A stretch of DNA of 64,000 nt from UBA11051 sp964390495 (GTDB lineage Bacteria > Armatimonadota > Zipacnadia > Zipacnadales > UBA11051): positions 103,769 to 167,768 of the forward strand of contig CAYMIN010000008.1 of the NCBI GenBank assembly GCA_964390495.1. Reading direction: 5' to 3'. Position numbers and translations under genes: made by a program. Below are positions 17,133-26,368 of the stretch, piece after piece. Positions within the stretch are counted from its first letter, which is position 1. Each line of letters opens with the position of its first letter. The notes beneath the pieces were generated by a model. The model searched no databases. It saw nothing but the letters and a program-made list of their open reading frames with translations, and had not been told where the DNA came from.

Positions 17133-19028
17133 CTATTCCTCTGCCTCCTCATCATCCTCGCCCTTTTCATCCTCGCTCGGCAGCTCTTCGAGGCCCATGA
17201 CATATTGCAGCTTCTGCCGGTCATACCCCTCGGCGATTCTCGCGGCGTTGAGGTACCACCGGTTCCCCTCCCCATATTCGAAGCAGTGGAAGAAGCTCAG
17301 GATCGAGGCCAGTTGCGCCCGCGTGGTGCGGCGAATGATATTGAGTTGCGCCCAGAGTTGGTTGAACGGCAGGCCCTTGTCATCGGCCAGTAGCAGCCTC
17401 ATCACTTCTCTCAGGGGCGTGGGCCGATGGCTGAACCGATCGCGCCACGCGAACAGCTCATGCAGGGTGTCCTTACCGATATAGGTCTGGGCATCGGTCT
17501 CGTCGTCGTGGTGCAACAGATAGCGGCCGATGGCGTCGGCCTTGCTGATACTCAGCAGCGCCCCGGACGGCGGCAGATGGGTCTGATACCATGCTGACAG
17601 GCCGTATATCAGCCCGGTGTCCTTATTCAGCCACACATCCAGCAACTCATCGCCGTCGCAGTCGAGATTGACCATTGTCAGGGCGTCTTCAGCGGCGAAG
17701 AACTCACTGTCCATGGTGCGCAGCTTGATCGTGCCGGCGAGGTGGTGGTGGTACAGCACCGGGTAGGTCAGGGTTTCGGCCTTAGCGGCCACTGGTGCCA
17801 CGTACAGCTCCCCGACGTCATCGTAGTACGGATCGGCGGCTGCCTCCAGCGCCTCCGCTGCCAGGCCCTCCGGATGCAGGATAACGTCCTCCGAGGTGAG
17901 TTCCCCCTCCTTGTTGACGGCTACGGTCCATTCCTCGGTCAGCAGCGCTCGCGGCACCGTCCTGGCCCACGGCGGTATTGCCGCAGCTCGCAGGTAGCGC
18001 CCCGGCTGTAGCTTCCTGACTCCCTCCACCCCCATCAGCAGCTCTGCCACTGCTTGCGCCGCCGGTGCGTATTTGCGCTGGTTGGGCGTCAAGCCCAGCA
18101 CGTCCGCCAGCATCTGCTCGATGGTGAAGGGGGCCTTCGCGTGCTCGACCAGTCCTACAATGCCCGCCCGCTCTTGGTCCGAAAGCTCATAGCGCTTATC
18201 AGCGGCTATATCTTTGGCCAGGATCTGCTCCATATCAACTTCGTACTCCTGCGCCTCGGCCTTGGGCGCCTGCTTGCGCAGTGATTTCTCCAGGTCCCCG
18301 ACCCATTCCGCAACTACCCAGCCCGGACCGGACACGCACACAAAGCGTTGCTTTTCATCATATACCATCTGCCGCAGCAGCTCAGTCGCATCGTATTTCT
18401 CGCCCTGATGGCATCCGACCAAGAACCCCAGCGCCTTATTGGCTAGCGAGCGGTCTGCGGCCTGCAGCACATTGTAGGCGGTTTCCGTAAGACTCCGCGA
18501 GCCCAGCTTCTCATTGGTGCAGGTCTCCATGACCTCGGCCAGCTCGGCGTCCTCGGTTAAGCCGTTGAGGTATAGTACCCGCGCGGTATCGGTGCCGGGC
18601 ATCGGCGTGAACACCCACTCGGGCAGGTAGATCAGTCCCTCCTCGAGCTCGGCTAGTTGTCCTCGTTGCAGCAGGCTTGCCACCAGGTCCCGGAAGAAGG
18701 CTCCGGTGCCTTTTTTGGTCCGCACCACTTCACTGGTCAGCAGCGCCTTGGCTATGGGTCTGCCGTAGCCGCTCAGCACGGCCTCGAATGCCCCGCCTAC
18801 GGGTATTTCCGTCAGTGTTTGCCGGTAGGCGATATCGTAGGAGCCACCGATGGCTACGAAGCGTCCGTCCTCCGCGAGCACGGCTTCGACGAATTCGGCG
18901 GCGATATCGAGCTTTTCTGGCAGCAACGCGACCAGTTCTCTGCTCCTGGTCGGTCCGGGGCGGTAGATTAGTATATCGAACAGCAAGTCGGCTAGATAGC
19001 GCCTGGCCAGCTCTTTCTCTCTCAGCAT
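17133..19028 (-). CDS. Protein of unknown function, 631 aa, possible multi-winged-helix protein
   Basis: I do not recognise a family. The protein is soluble with no signal peptide. It alternates alpha-helical stretches with short beta segments in a way that suggests repeated winged-helix modules: residues 1-70 (RPGPTRSRELVALLPEKL then a GRFVAIGG wing), about 290-355 (HAKAPFTIEQMLADVLGL then LQPGRYLR) and near 540-600 (TPLREVMRLLLADDKGLPFN then YGEGNRWYL). The end is a strongly acidic tail (SEDEKGEDDEEAEE), as in several RNA-polymerase-associated or nucleic-acid-competing proteins. It is flanked by repeat-filled gaps and is probably transcribed alone. Function unknown; a nucleic-acid role is only a guess. 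Confidence 0.8.
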   Translation of the reverse strand: MLREKELARRYLADLLFDILIYRPGPTRSRELVALLPEKLDIAAEFVEAVLAEDGRFVAIGGSYDIAYRQTLTEIPVGGAFEAVLSGYGRPIAKALLTSEVVRTKKGTGAFFRDLVASLLQRGQLAELEEGLIYLPEWVFTPMPGTDTARVLYLNGLTEDAELAEVMETCTNEKLGSRSLTETAYNVLQAADRSLANKALGFLVGCHQGEKYDATELLRQMVYDEKQRFVCVSGPGWVVAEWVGDLEKSLRKQAPKAEAQEYEVDMEQILAKDIAADKRYELSDQERAGIVGLVEHAKAPFTIEQMLADVLGLTPNQRKYAPAAQAVAELLMGVEGVRKLQPGRYLRAAAIPPWARTVPRALLTEEWTVAVNKEGELTSEDVILHPEGLAAEALEAAADPYYDDVGELYVAPVAAKAETLTYPVLYHHHLAGTIKLRTMDSEFFAAEDALTMVNLDCDGDELLDVWLNKDTGLIYGLSAWYQTHLPPSGALLSISKADAIGRYLLHHDDETDAQTYIGKDTLHELFAWRDRFSHRPTPLREVMRLLLADDKGLPFNQLWAQLNIIRRTTRAQLASILSFFHCFEYGEGNRWYLNAARIAEGYDRQKLQYVMGLEELPSEDEKGEDDEEAEE

Positions 19029-20035
19029 ACGCCGAACTACCTCCGATGTGTTTGGGATACTTCTGGGCTAACTGCTGGTGGCTTGGTTAGTGGGAGGACT
19101 GATGTATTGTACCACAGAATTGACAATGGGGGCAAAGAGTGGTATGCGCGGGGCTTGGCAGTGGCTTCGTCTTAGGTGTTGCTGTTGGCGTTACTATAGT
19201 TGTTCCCGTTGTCGTTGTCTTGAGGAGGGGCCGGCTGAACGCAGTGAAACCGCCCCGCGTGCCGCTGCCGTTCACCGCCTCCCGTTTCGGAGGGTACCCA
19301 CTGTGGAACAATGGGTGAGCAAGGGCGTAGGCGCCATCGGCTTCCGGAAGGTCCCGGTCTTGGCGATCGCTGGCGTGGGGTATGGTTGTGTCAGCCGCCA
19401 TAAAGTAGCACCCGCCGGGCTGTGGGAGAAGCCCGGCGGGCTCTACTTCGTCCGCCCTGCCTGCGTAGTCAGTTGCAATGTCGGGCGGCGCGTATCTGCT
19501 CTTAGCCTGGGCGCAAGTCAGGGGGGCGACTTATCGAACTAAGAGCAGACTAGGGTGGGATGCTGCGAGTAAAGCTATGTTTAGGCTGCTGCACCTGTTC
19601 CTGTACAACCCTTCACCTAGTATAAGCAACATCCTTAACCTATGTCAAGACCTATTTTGATTCTTTTTCCGAAAGACCTAGTCACCCGTCCTCAACTGCG
19701 GGGCTTCCGGCGGCTGGTTGCGTCTATTGTTCGGTCTTGCCACGGGTTGACCAGCCGCAAGACATGCGCGTAACTCTTCCAGCCTGAGTCCCTGGCCGCT
19801 GCCCTTCTCCCCCGACCGTCTCGGGAGAGGGCGGAGGGCTAGGTGCCGTTAGCTTGCTCATTTCCTATGCCGGCGGTAGCCTCCCGAAGGTTTTTCTGCT
19901 ATAATGCGTGGCCGGGAACTACTGGGCCGGACTTGTGCGTTTGGCTTAGTGGCAGGGATGTTAGTGCTGGCGTGGCAATTGTGAGGCGGCCGGGGGCAGC
20001 TTACTCGCGCCGCCGGGAGGTGTTTCACCATAGGC
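19029..20035. other. 1-kb intergenic region with a strong hairpin and repeats
   Basis: No credible gene was found; the short open frames here are Arg/Cys/Ser-rich and without ribosome sites. Contents: a repeat-like block near 19215-19300; the strong hairpin at 19403-19448 (listed separately); a more AT-rich stretch (19590-19680); a family-C-like element at 19801-19845 (CCCTTCTCCC with CTCGGGAGAGGG); and a TATAAT at 19900-19905 that may be the -10 box of the ABC operon, though no good -35 lies 16-18 nt before it. Confidence 0.55.
19403..19448. other. Long perfect-core hairpin
   Basis: Arms CCCGCCGGGCT (19411-19421) and AGCCCGGCGGG (19430-19440) are perfectly complementary over 11 bp with an 8-nt loop. 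They are extended, after a 2x2 mismatch, by AAGTAG (19403-19408) with CTACTT (19443-19448). There is no T-run behind either arm, so it is a poor intrinsic terminator. It may be a structured RNA element or a repeat relic. Confidence 0.6.
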
Positions 20036-20953
20036 TTGGCTATCCGGACCGACAACCTTTCCAAGATCTACTCCCACGATGCGACCGGGCGGCCGGTGGG
20101 GCTGATTGATCTGTCACTCGCAGTTGAGGAGGGACAGATTTTTGGTTTGTTGGGCCCTAACGGCTCCGGCAAGACCACTACCCTCAAGCTGCTGCTCGGG
20201 CTGATCTTTTCCACCAGCGGCAGCGGACAGATCTTCGGACATCCCCTAGGCAGCAACGCCACCAAGGAGCGCATCGGCTTTCTCCCCGAGGGGCCGTATT
20301 TCTACGAACACCTCAACGGCATGGAGCTGCTCAGCTTCTACGGCACGCTCTTCGGCATGGGCGGCAGCCGACTGGCCGGCCGCGTCGAGGAGCTCCTGCA
20401 TCTGGTGGGGATGTGGGACCGCCGCTTCATCCGCGTGCGCGACTATTCCCGGGGCATGCGCCAGCGTGTGGGTGCGGCTCAGGCCATGATCAACGATCCC
20501 GACCTGCTCTTCCTCGACGAGCTCACCTCCGGACTTGATCCCATCGGCGCTATGGAGATGCACGAGCTGATACTGCGATTGCGCGACCAGGGCAAGACCA
20601 TCTTCCTCTGCAGCCATCTGCTCAAGGACATGGAGCCGCTCTGCGACCGGGTGGTGATTCTTGATCGCGGCGAGATGTGCCAAAGCGGCGTTGTCGAGGA
20701 CCTCTTGCGGGTCGAGAATCAGTACCGACTGTTGCTATCCAATTGCTCCGACGAGCTGACACAGCAGTTGCAGGCCTCAGCCCAGCGCACCGAGGCTGTG
20801 GACGACCAGTTGGCGGCCTACTACACCGACCAGAGCGCCGCCTTGGCCGCGGCCCAGCAGGCCGCCGCCGCTGGTGCCGTTATCGAGGCGCTCGGCGCTC
20901 ATCACCGTACCCTCGAAGAAGTCTTCATTGAAGCTGTGGGAGGCGAGAAATGA
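20036..20953 (+). CDS. ABC transporter ATP-binding protein
   Basis: Cytoplasmic ATPase of an ABC-2 type exporter. Walker A GPNGSGKTT, signature YSRGMRQRV (in place of LSGGQ), Walker B LLFLDELTSGLDP and the switch SHLLKDMEPL are all present, so it should be active. About 305 aa, with a C-terminal extension after the switch region as in drug- or polysaccharide-type ABC-2 ATPases. It uses a TTG start; GGGAGG stands 15 nt upstream, which is long. The permease ATG overlaps its stop (ATGA), indicating coupling. Substrate unknown. Confidence 0.9.
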   Translation: MAIRTDNLSKIYSHDATGRPVGLIDLSLAVEEGQIFGLLGPNGSGKTTTLKLLLGLIFSTSGSGQIFGHPLGSNATKERIGFLPEGPYFYEHLNGMELLSFYGTLFGMGGSRLAGRVEELLHLVGMWDRRFIRVRDYSRGMRQRVGAAQAMINDPDLLFLDELTSGLDPIGAMEMHELILRLRDQGKTIFLCSHLLKDMEPLCDRVVILDRGEMCQSGVVEDLLRVENQYRLLLSNCSDELTQQLQASAQRTEAVDDQLAAYYTDQSAALAAAQQAAAAGAVIEALGAHHRTLEEVFIEAVGGEK

Positions 20954-21765
20954 TGCGTCCCATTTTCCGAGTCGCAAGAGCCACCTTCCACGAGGCCTGG
21001 CGCCGCCGATTCCTCAACGGCATCCTCATCTTTGCCATTCTCATCATCGGCTCCTCGTGGGTCTTTGCCTATTTGCAGCCCGGCGCCGAGCTGCAGATGA
21101 TTATTGACATCGGCCTCGGCTCGATTCGCTTCTTCGGGATGCTGATTGCCGTCTTCCTCGGCACTCGGCTGATCCCCGATGAGATCGAGCGCCGCACCGT
21201 CCACACCATCCTAGCTAAACCCGTCAGCCGCGCCCAGTTCGTCTTCGGCAAGTTCCTCGGCGGCGTTGCCACCATCGCCGTCAACCTGGTGGTCATGGGC
21301 ATCGCTTTCTACATCGTCTTCGCGATCAAGGCCCCGCAGTTCGCCGCTGCGAAGCCCGAAGACGCCCTCATCTTCGCGGCCATGTACTCCAACATCGCCA
21401 AGGCGATTGTCCTAGCCTTCTTCGAGGTCTGGCTGGTACTGGGCATTGCGGTGGTTGCTTCCACGCTCTTCTCGTGGGTGCTGTCGGTCATCGTTACCTT
21501 TGTTATCTACTTCGTCGGGCAGATGGCTGACTTCTTCCAGCAGCTTTCCGATCCCGAGCGCGGCGCCTCCAAGCTCGCCCAGATCCTCCTCGGCACCCTC
21601 TACCGGGTCCTGCCGCACTTTGAGATATTCGACATTCGCGAGGCCATCCTGCAGGGCACTTACACCCCTTGGAGCACGCTGCTGCAAATCATCGGCCAGG
21701 GCCTTGCCTACCTGGTCGTGATCCTGCTGATCGGTTATCTCGTATTTAACGAGCGCGAGGTCTAG
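20950..21765 (+). CDS. ABC-2 type transporter permease
   Basis: A 271-aa membrane protein with about six hydrophobic segments and the ABC-2 hallmark near the first loop: GTRLIPDEIERRTVHTILAK, followed by PVSRAQFVFGKFLGG. It overlaps the ATPase gene by 4 nt and should form the membrane half of the exporter. Its last codons (GAGCGCGAGGTCT) are repeated just after the stop, at 21771-21783. The TPR protein gene follows 36 nt downstream. Confidence 0.88.
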   Translation: MMRPIFRVARATFHEAWRRRFLNGILIFAILIIGSSWVFAYLQPGAELQMIIDIGLGSIRFFGMLIAVFLGTRLIPDEIERRTVHTILAKPVSRAQFVFGKFLGGVATIAVNLVVMGIAFYIVFAIKAPQFAAAKPEDALIFAAMYSNIAKAIVLAFFEVWLVLGIAVVASTLFSWVLSVIVTFVIYFVGQMADFFQQLSDPERGASKLAQILLGTLYRVLPHFEIFDIREAILQGTYTPWSTLLQIIGQGLAYLVVILLIGYLVFNEREV

Positions 21766-21783
21766 AGATGGAGCGCGAGGTCT
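21751..21783 (+). repeat. 13-bp direct repeat at the permease/TPR junction
   Basis: GAGCGCGAGGTCT occurs at 21751-21763 and again at 21771-21783, a 20-nt period. The first copy encodes the last permease residues and the second follows the stop and runs into the GAAGGAG ribosome site of the TPR gene. It looks like a small tandem duplication. Confidence 0.7.
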
Positions 21784-21801
21784 GAAGGAGAGCTACTCGG
21801 C

Positions 21802-22851
21802 ATGAAGTCTTACAAGATCATCGGCTGGCTCGCAGTGCTGGCTCTGTTAGTTGCCGTTCAGCCCCTGGACCGCAGTGTCGAGTACGACCGCCTGGTGCTG
21901 GGTCTCCAGCAGCCGACGCCGTGGTTCCAGATCGCCGCCCGCGGCAGCGCCGGTGATACCGAGTTGGCCGTCACCGGCGTCACCGGCGTGATCGTCGGTG
22001 CGGCGCTGGGCGGCTTCCGCGAGGTTGCCGCCACCATGCTCTGGATGAAAACTCATGAGTACTGGCACAAGGGCGAGGCTTTGCAGGCCAAGGCGCTGTG
22101 GCTGATGCGTCTGGTGACGCTGCTTGATCCCCACTGGTTGGAGCCTTGGCGCGTGACCGCCTGGCACCTGGCCTACAACCTCTACGTCGAGACCGACGAT
22201 CCCGCCCTGCGCGCCAAGTACTTGCAGATGGGGGTGGACTGCCTCAAGGAAGGCGTGTCGTGGAACCCCGACCGCTACGACCTCTATCTCGAGCTGGGCT
22301 GGACCTATTTCGACAAGGTCGAGGACTTCGAGGAGGCCAACAAGTGGTTCAAGGCGGCGATGTTGTATCCGCATCCCGAGTATGTGGACCGCCTGGTCGG
22401 TCACGCTTACGAGCGCATGCCGGATATACCCCGGTCGCTTGACGCCTACGATTATTGTCTCAAGCGCGATCCTCAGGACCACACCGCCAAGGGGGCGACG
22501 CTGACCATTCGCGAGCGCTATCTAATCCCGTGGTATCTGGCCGAGCAGGGCAAGTATGACGAGGCCTTGGCGGCGATTAACGAGTATTTGCTGGCCAAGC
22601 CCAACAGCAGTCTGGGCCTGCATGTGAAGGGAGCCATTGCCGAGCAGGCGGGCAAGTTGCGACTGGCCTATGACACCTGGAAGCTGGCCGGGGACATTTC
22701 GCAACTCGATTTCCTGGCCCAGTCGAAGGCGGTGCAGCTTGCCCACGAGCTGGGCATCGAGACCGAGGACACGGCGCAGTATTTGTACATGCAGAAGGTC
22801 GGCAAGGATTTGAAAGTAAGCATGCCCGGCCGCGACACGATGGCGCGCTAG
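21802..22851 (+). CDS. Membrane-anchored TPR protein linked to an ABC exporter
   Basis: 349 aa. One N-terminal hydrophobic segment (about residues 6-22) suggests a signal anchor. After it come a short Gly/Val-rich hydrophobic stretch (GVTGVIVGAALGG) and a chain of TPR-like helix pairs (EPWRVTAWHLAYNLY; YDLYLELGWTYFDKVEDFEEA; WYLAEQGKYDEALAAINEYL). GAAGGAG precedes ATG 21802. Its position directly behind the ATPase and permease suggests a partner of that exporter, perhaps a periplasmic scaffold. The exact role is unknown. Confidence 0.78.
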   Translation: MKSYKIIGWLAVLALLVAVQPLDRSVEYDRLVLGLQQPTPWFQIAARGSAGDTELAVTGVTGVIVGAALGGFREVAATMLWMKTHEYWHKGEALQAKALWLMRLVTLLDPHWLEPWRVTAWHLAYNLYVETDDPALRAKYLQMGVDCLKEGVSWNPDRYDLYLELGWTYFDKVEDFEEANKWFKAAMLYPHPEYVDRLVGHAYERMPDIPRSLDAYDYCLKRDPQDHTAKGATLTIRERYLIPWYLAEQGKYDEALAAINEYLLAKPNSSLGLHVKGAIAEQAGKLRLAYDTWKLAGDISQLDFLAQSKAVQLAHELGIETEDTAQYLYMQKVGKDLKVSMPGRDTMAR

Positions 22852-22961
22852 GCGGCGAGATTATCTCCAGAGACGGAAGCCGCCAGGCATTGCCCGGCAG
22901 GTCTCGACTTGTGGTTGAACGACCTGAACACAGCTTGCGGCCATTCCACCTGAATAATGCT

Positions 22962-24044
22962 CTACTTTTTCTCCTCCCATGTTACCAGGAGGAGATCAGG
23001 AGACAAGCCGGCTTTCTCCAGCAGCCACCGCGCATAACGCACGCAGTCCCGACTGCTGTAATTCGTCTCAATGTAAAGCCCGTCATTGAGAGCTTTCGGT
23101 GCTAAAGCAACTCTTTCCCGGCTGGCGCTCACAAGCACAAGTTGCCTGGCCGGCTTCTCGTCAATTGGCAGCGTCTTCCCCTGCTGAATCAACCAGTTGG
23201 CTGTCCCTACCAATACGTCCTTCCATTTCGACACTTCAATCGCGTCCCCCGCAATGCTTAGCGACGTTACCTTTGCCCCCGAGGGCGGTAGTTCATCACC
23301 ACGCCCTTTTCTCCTAGCACTCTTGAGCTCAGCCGGCAGGAACTGCCCAGCATTCGTAGAGCCTGCGGCCCCGCCTGTTGACACAACCTGCTGGAGAGCA
23401 CTTCTGACTATTTCCGGCGGCGCCAGTGTTCCCAAATCCGCCTGCGCCTCGGTTTGGAACACCTCGACAATGAACTCCGAAGGCGAGGCCAGCAGCTTCT
23501 CGATTATCCCCGGCAGTTCCGTCCTAATGCGCTTCTCTTCTCTGGACTCGTCATATTGTTTCTTCGCTCTCTCTTTTGCGCTGCCGGTACGCACTGCTTC
23601 CTTCGCCAGGAACTCTGTGAAGACACTGCAAACGCGGTCAGTATCCTGCGTGGTAATGTCAATCATGGCAAACCTTCTTGCGCTCCACTCACCTTCTTCA
23701 AGAGGCAGATAAAACCACCATTCTTTACCGTTTGTAAGGACCGATAGGGGAATGCCTTGAGCGAATGAGTACCGAAGCAACTGCTCCTCGTGCGATGAGA
23801 GATTCTGGTCGGGGGCCTTCTCTTCCAGAAACAGGCGAGGCTCTCCCTTATCACATAGCGCCCAATCTACACGACCCGGACCGGCCGAGTACTCCGGTGA
23901 CATCTGGTCGGGGTCTCGAGTAGCCCAGCCCAGAGCCTCCAAGATTGGCAATACCACCGTGTGCTCCAAGGCACGCTCATTTGGCACCTTGGCCTCTGTC
24001 AGTAGCGCTTTTGCCGCCCCCACTGTATCTTGTAGCTTGCCCAT
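22962..24044 (-). CDS. Orphan PD-(D/E)XK nuclease-like protein (type I restriction R-subunit N-terminal domain)
   Basis: About 360 aa. The N-terminal 150 residues resemble the HSDR_N nuclease domain: EHTVVLPILEALGW, then the catalytic-type pattern GRVDWAL (Asp) and LFLEEKAP (Glu-x-Lys) at about residues 55-76, and LLRYSFAQGIPLSVLTNGKEWWFY, which is typical of the family. There is no helicase, specificity or methylase subunit beside it. A coiled middle (SAKERAKKQYDESREEKRI) links to a C-terminal domain of unknown type. I start at ATG 24044, preceded by GGAGGA at good spacing; the longer frame to 24203 would run back into recD2. It follows recD2 by 74 nt on the same strand and may be cotranscribed. 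Its target is unknown. Confidence 0.75.
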   Translation of the reverse strand: MGKLQDTVGAAKALLTEAKVPNERALEHTVVLPILEALGWATRDPDQMSPEYSAGPGRVDWALCDKGEPRLFLEEKAPDQNLSSHEEQLLRYSFAQGIPLSVLTNGKEWWFYLPLEEGEWSARRFAMIDITTQDTDRVCSVFTEFLAKEAVRTGSAKERAKKQYDESREEKRIRTELPGIIEKLLASPSEFIVEVFQTEAQADLGTLAPPEIVRSALQQVVSTGGAAGSTNAGQFLPAELKSARRKGRGDELPPSGAKVTSLSIAGDAIEVSKWKDVLVGTANWLIQQGKTLPIDEKPARQLVLVSASRERVALAPKALNDGLYIETNYSSRDCVRYARWLLEKAGLSPDLLLVTWEEKK

Positions 24045-24118
24045 CGCGTTCCTCCGAGGCTTGGCATCACATACCATACTAATTGTATCCGCAACGAGCG
24101 ACTCAGTCAATTCTGTTG

Positions 24119-26341
24119 CTATCCGCCCGGCAATTCCCCTCGCAGCCGCTCTTGCAGCCGGGTGTAGCGCCGCATTTCGTCGGCGCGCTTCACCGCCGTC
24201 CACAGGCCCTTCCTGTCGCCGATTACTACCGCCATCTTCTCCGCTCGCGTCAGGGCGGTGTAGAGCAGGTTCCGCCGCAGCATGATGTAGTGGGTGCTGT
24301 GGAACACCATCACCACCGCCGGGTACTCGCTGCCCTGGGATTTGTGCACCGTCAGCGCGTAGGCAAGCTGCAGTTGGTCGGCCTCGTTGAAGTCATACAC
24401 TACGCGCCCCTGATCGAACTCCACGACGAAGCAGCGGGCCTCGGCGTCAATCTCGACCAGCCGCCCGATGTCTCCGTTATAGACCTCTTTGTCGTAGTTG
24501 TTGACGTTTTGCAGCAGCCGGTCGCCTTCGCGGAAGGTCTGCTCGCCGCGCAGCAGTTCCAGTCGCCCCGGCGCGGCCGGGTTGAGCTTCTCCTGCAGCG
24601 CGCGGTTGAGCTCCGTCACTCCGGCCGGCCCTCGGTGCATCGGCGTGATGACCTGGATATCATCGGGGGCGAAATCGAGCCGCGGCAGGCCGGAGGTCAC
24701 TACCCGCAGCACCGCCTCCGCCACCTGGTCGGGCCGCTGGCGTTCCATCAGTACGGTGTCCTCGCCTTCCCAGTCGCGCCCCGGGGTGAACTCGGGGAAT
24801 TCGCCTTCTCTGATGCGGTGGGCGTTATAGATGATGTCTCCGCCTTCGCGCTGGCGGAAGACCTTGTGCAGCCGGGCGACGGGGAAGATACCGGAGGCGA
24901 CTATATCTTTGAAGAACGATCCCGGGCCGACGCTGGGCAACTGGTCGGCGTCGCCGATGAATACGATTTTGGTGCCGGGCTTGATGGCGGCAGTCAGCTC
25001 GTTGGCTAGCAGCACGTCCACCATGCTGGATTCGTCAACGATCAGCAGGTCTATCTGCAGCGGCTCCTCGGCATTGTGAGAGAAGGCGTGGGTGCGCGGA
25101 TCGTAGGCCAGCAGCCGGTGGATGGTACTGGCCGGTTTGCCGGCGAGTTGCGACAGTCGCTTGGCCGCTCGACCGGTTGGCGAGCACAAGGCCACCGGCC
25201 AGCCTAGGGCATCACAAGCCTCGCACAGCGCCCGTGTCACCGTGGTCTTGCCGGTTCCGGGGCCGCCGGTAATGACCGAGACCGGTCCGCCCAGGGCCAT
25301 GCGCACCGCTCCGATCTGCTCTCCCGACAGCTCGGTAGCGCCCATGGCCGTTCGTTGCCCCAGCCATCGCTCCAGGTACTCGCGTTTCGGGGCCGGTTCG
25401 CTCTCCGCCGCGTTCAGTCGCAGCAGCCGCTCCGCCAGGCTTCTTTCCGCTTTCAGCATCGCCGGCAGATAGTAGGCCGGGGTGCCGTCATAGTCTTCCA
25501 GCTCCAGCTCACCTTGGGTCATGGCCCGGTCGAGCTGGACCTCGACCAGCTCCTCATCTACTTGCAGCAGGCGCTGGGCGGCGCCCAGCAGATTCTCGCG
25601 CGGCAGGTAGAAATGGCCGTGATTGCCGGCCATCATCAGCACGTGCTTGAGGCCGGCGCTGAGGCGGGCCGGGTCCTGCGGCTCGATGCCGGCGATGCGC
25701 GCGATCTTGTCGGCAGTGTGAAAGCCGATGCCGGAGATCTCGTCGGCCAGTCGGTAGGGCTCCTGCTCGATGATGGTCATTGATTGGGATTCGAAGCGCT
25801 CGTAGATCCGCGCCGCCAACGCCGGTCCCAGGCCGTGCTGCTGCAAAAACACCATCACCCGGTGCGCGTGTTCGCTGGCCTTCCAGGCCTCGCGCAGGGC
25901 CGCCGCCCGCTTGCGCCCGATGCCTTCGACCTCAGTCAGCCGCTCGGGGTGCTTGTCGAGGATGTCCAGCGTATCTGTCCCGAACTTGTCAACCAGCCGC
26001 TGGGCCATCTTTGGGCCGATGCCCTCGAACAGGCCCGAGCCCAGGTACGCCACGATCGCCTGCTTGGTGACCGGACGCACCATCTCATAGTGTTCGAACT
26101 GAAACTGCCGCCCGTATTTGCGGTCATCCACCCAGCAGCCGTGCAGCCGCAGGTTCTCGCCGATCGCCAGCCCCAGTGTGCTGCCCACGGCGGTGACCTG
26201 TCCAGCTTGGGTCTGCAGGCCGACGACAGTGTAGCCGTTGGCCGCGTTGTGATAGACGATTCTGGCGGCGGTGCCTTCCAGGACCTGCCGCTCGCCTTTC
26301 ACTTGTTGATTTCGCGTATTTTCTTCATCGAATAGGCGCAT
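24119..26341 (-). CDS. recD2: RecD2-type ATP-dependent 5'-3' DNA helicase
   Basis: SF1B helicase of the RecBC-independent RecD2 class. The order is an OB-like N-terminus (ARIVYHNAANGYTVVGLQ), helix-hairpin-helix repeats (GLFEGIGPKMAQRLVDKFG; EVEGIGRKRAAALREAW), Walker A GGPGTGKTT (about 356-364), Walker B DESSMVD (about 435), and the C-terminal motif ALTVHKSQGSEYP (motif V region). At 740 aa it is the usual length. No recB or recC is present, as expected for this class. It is implicated in genome stability in other bacteria. The gap upstream of it (26342-26740) holds a cluster of DnaA boxes. A PD-(D/E)XK protein gene follows on the same strand. Confidence 0.92.
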   Translation of the reverse strand: MRLFDEENTRNQQVKGERQVLEGTAARIVYHNAANGYTVVGLQTQAGQVTAVGSTLGLAIGENLRLHGCWVDDRKYGRQFQFEHYEMVRPVTKQAIVAYLGSGLFEGIGPKMAQRLVDKFGTDTLDILDKHPERLTEVEGIGRKRAAALREAWKASEHAHRVMVFLQQHGLGPALAARIYERFESQSMTIIEQEPYRLADEISGIGFHTADKIARIAGIEPQDPARLSAGLKHVLMMAGNHGHFYLPRENLLGAAQRLLQVDEELVEVQLDRAMTQGELELEDYDGTPAYYLPAMLKAERSLAERLLRLNAAESEPAPKREYLERWLGQRTAMGATELSGEQIGAVRMALGGPVSVITGGPGTGKTTVTRALCEACDALGWPVALCSPTGRAAKRLSQLAGKPASTIHRLLAYDPRTHAFSHNAEEPLQIDLLIVDESSMVDVLLANELTAAIKPGTKIVFIGDADQLPSVGPGSFFKDIVASGIFPVARLHKVFRQREGGDIIYNAHRIREGEFPEFTPGRDWEGEDTVLMERQRPDQVAEAVLRVVTSGLPRLDFAPDDIQVITPMHRGPAGVTELNRALQEKLNPAAPGRLELLRGEQTFREGDRLLQNVNNYDKEVYNGDIGRLVEIDAEARCFVVEFDQGRVVYDFNEADQLQLAYALTVHKSQGSEYPAVVMVFHSTHYIMLRRNLLYTALTRAEKMAVVIGDRKGLWTAVKRADEMRRYTRLQERLRGELPGG

Positions 26342-26368
26342 GGTCTCGTATCGGCTTTGCCAATGGAG

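Noticed and set aside
19078..19542. 154-codon plus-strand frame in the 1-kb gap
   Set aside because: Cys/Arg-rich composition, crosses the long hairpin and has no ribosome site or homology.
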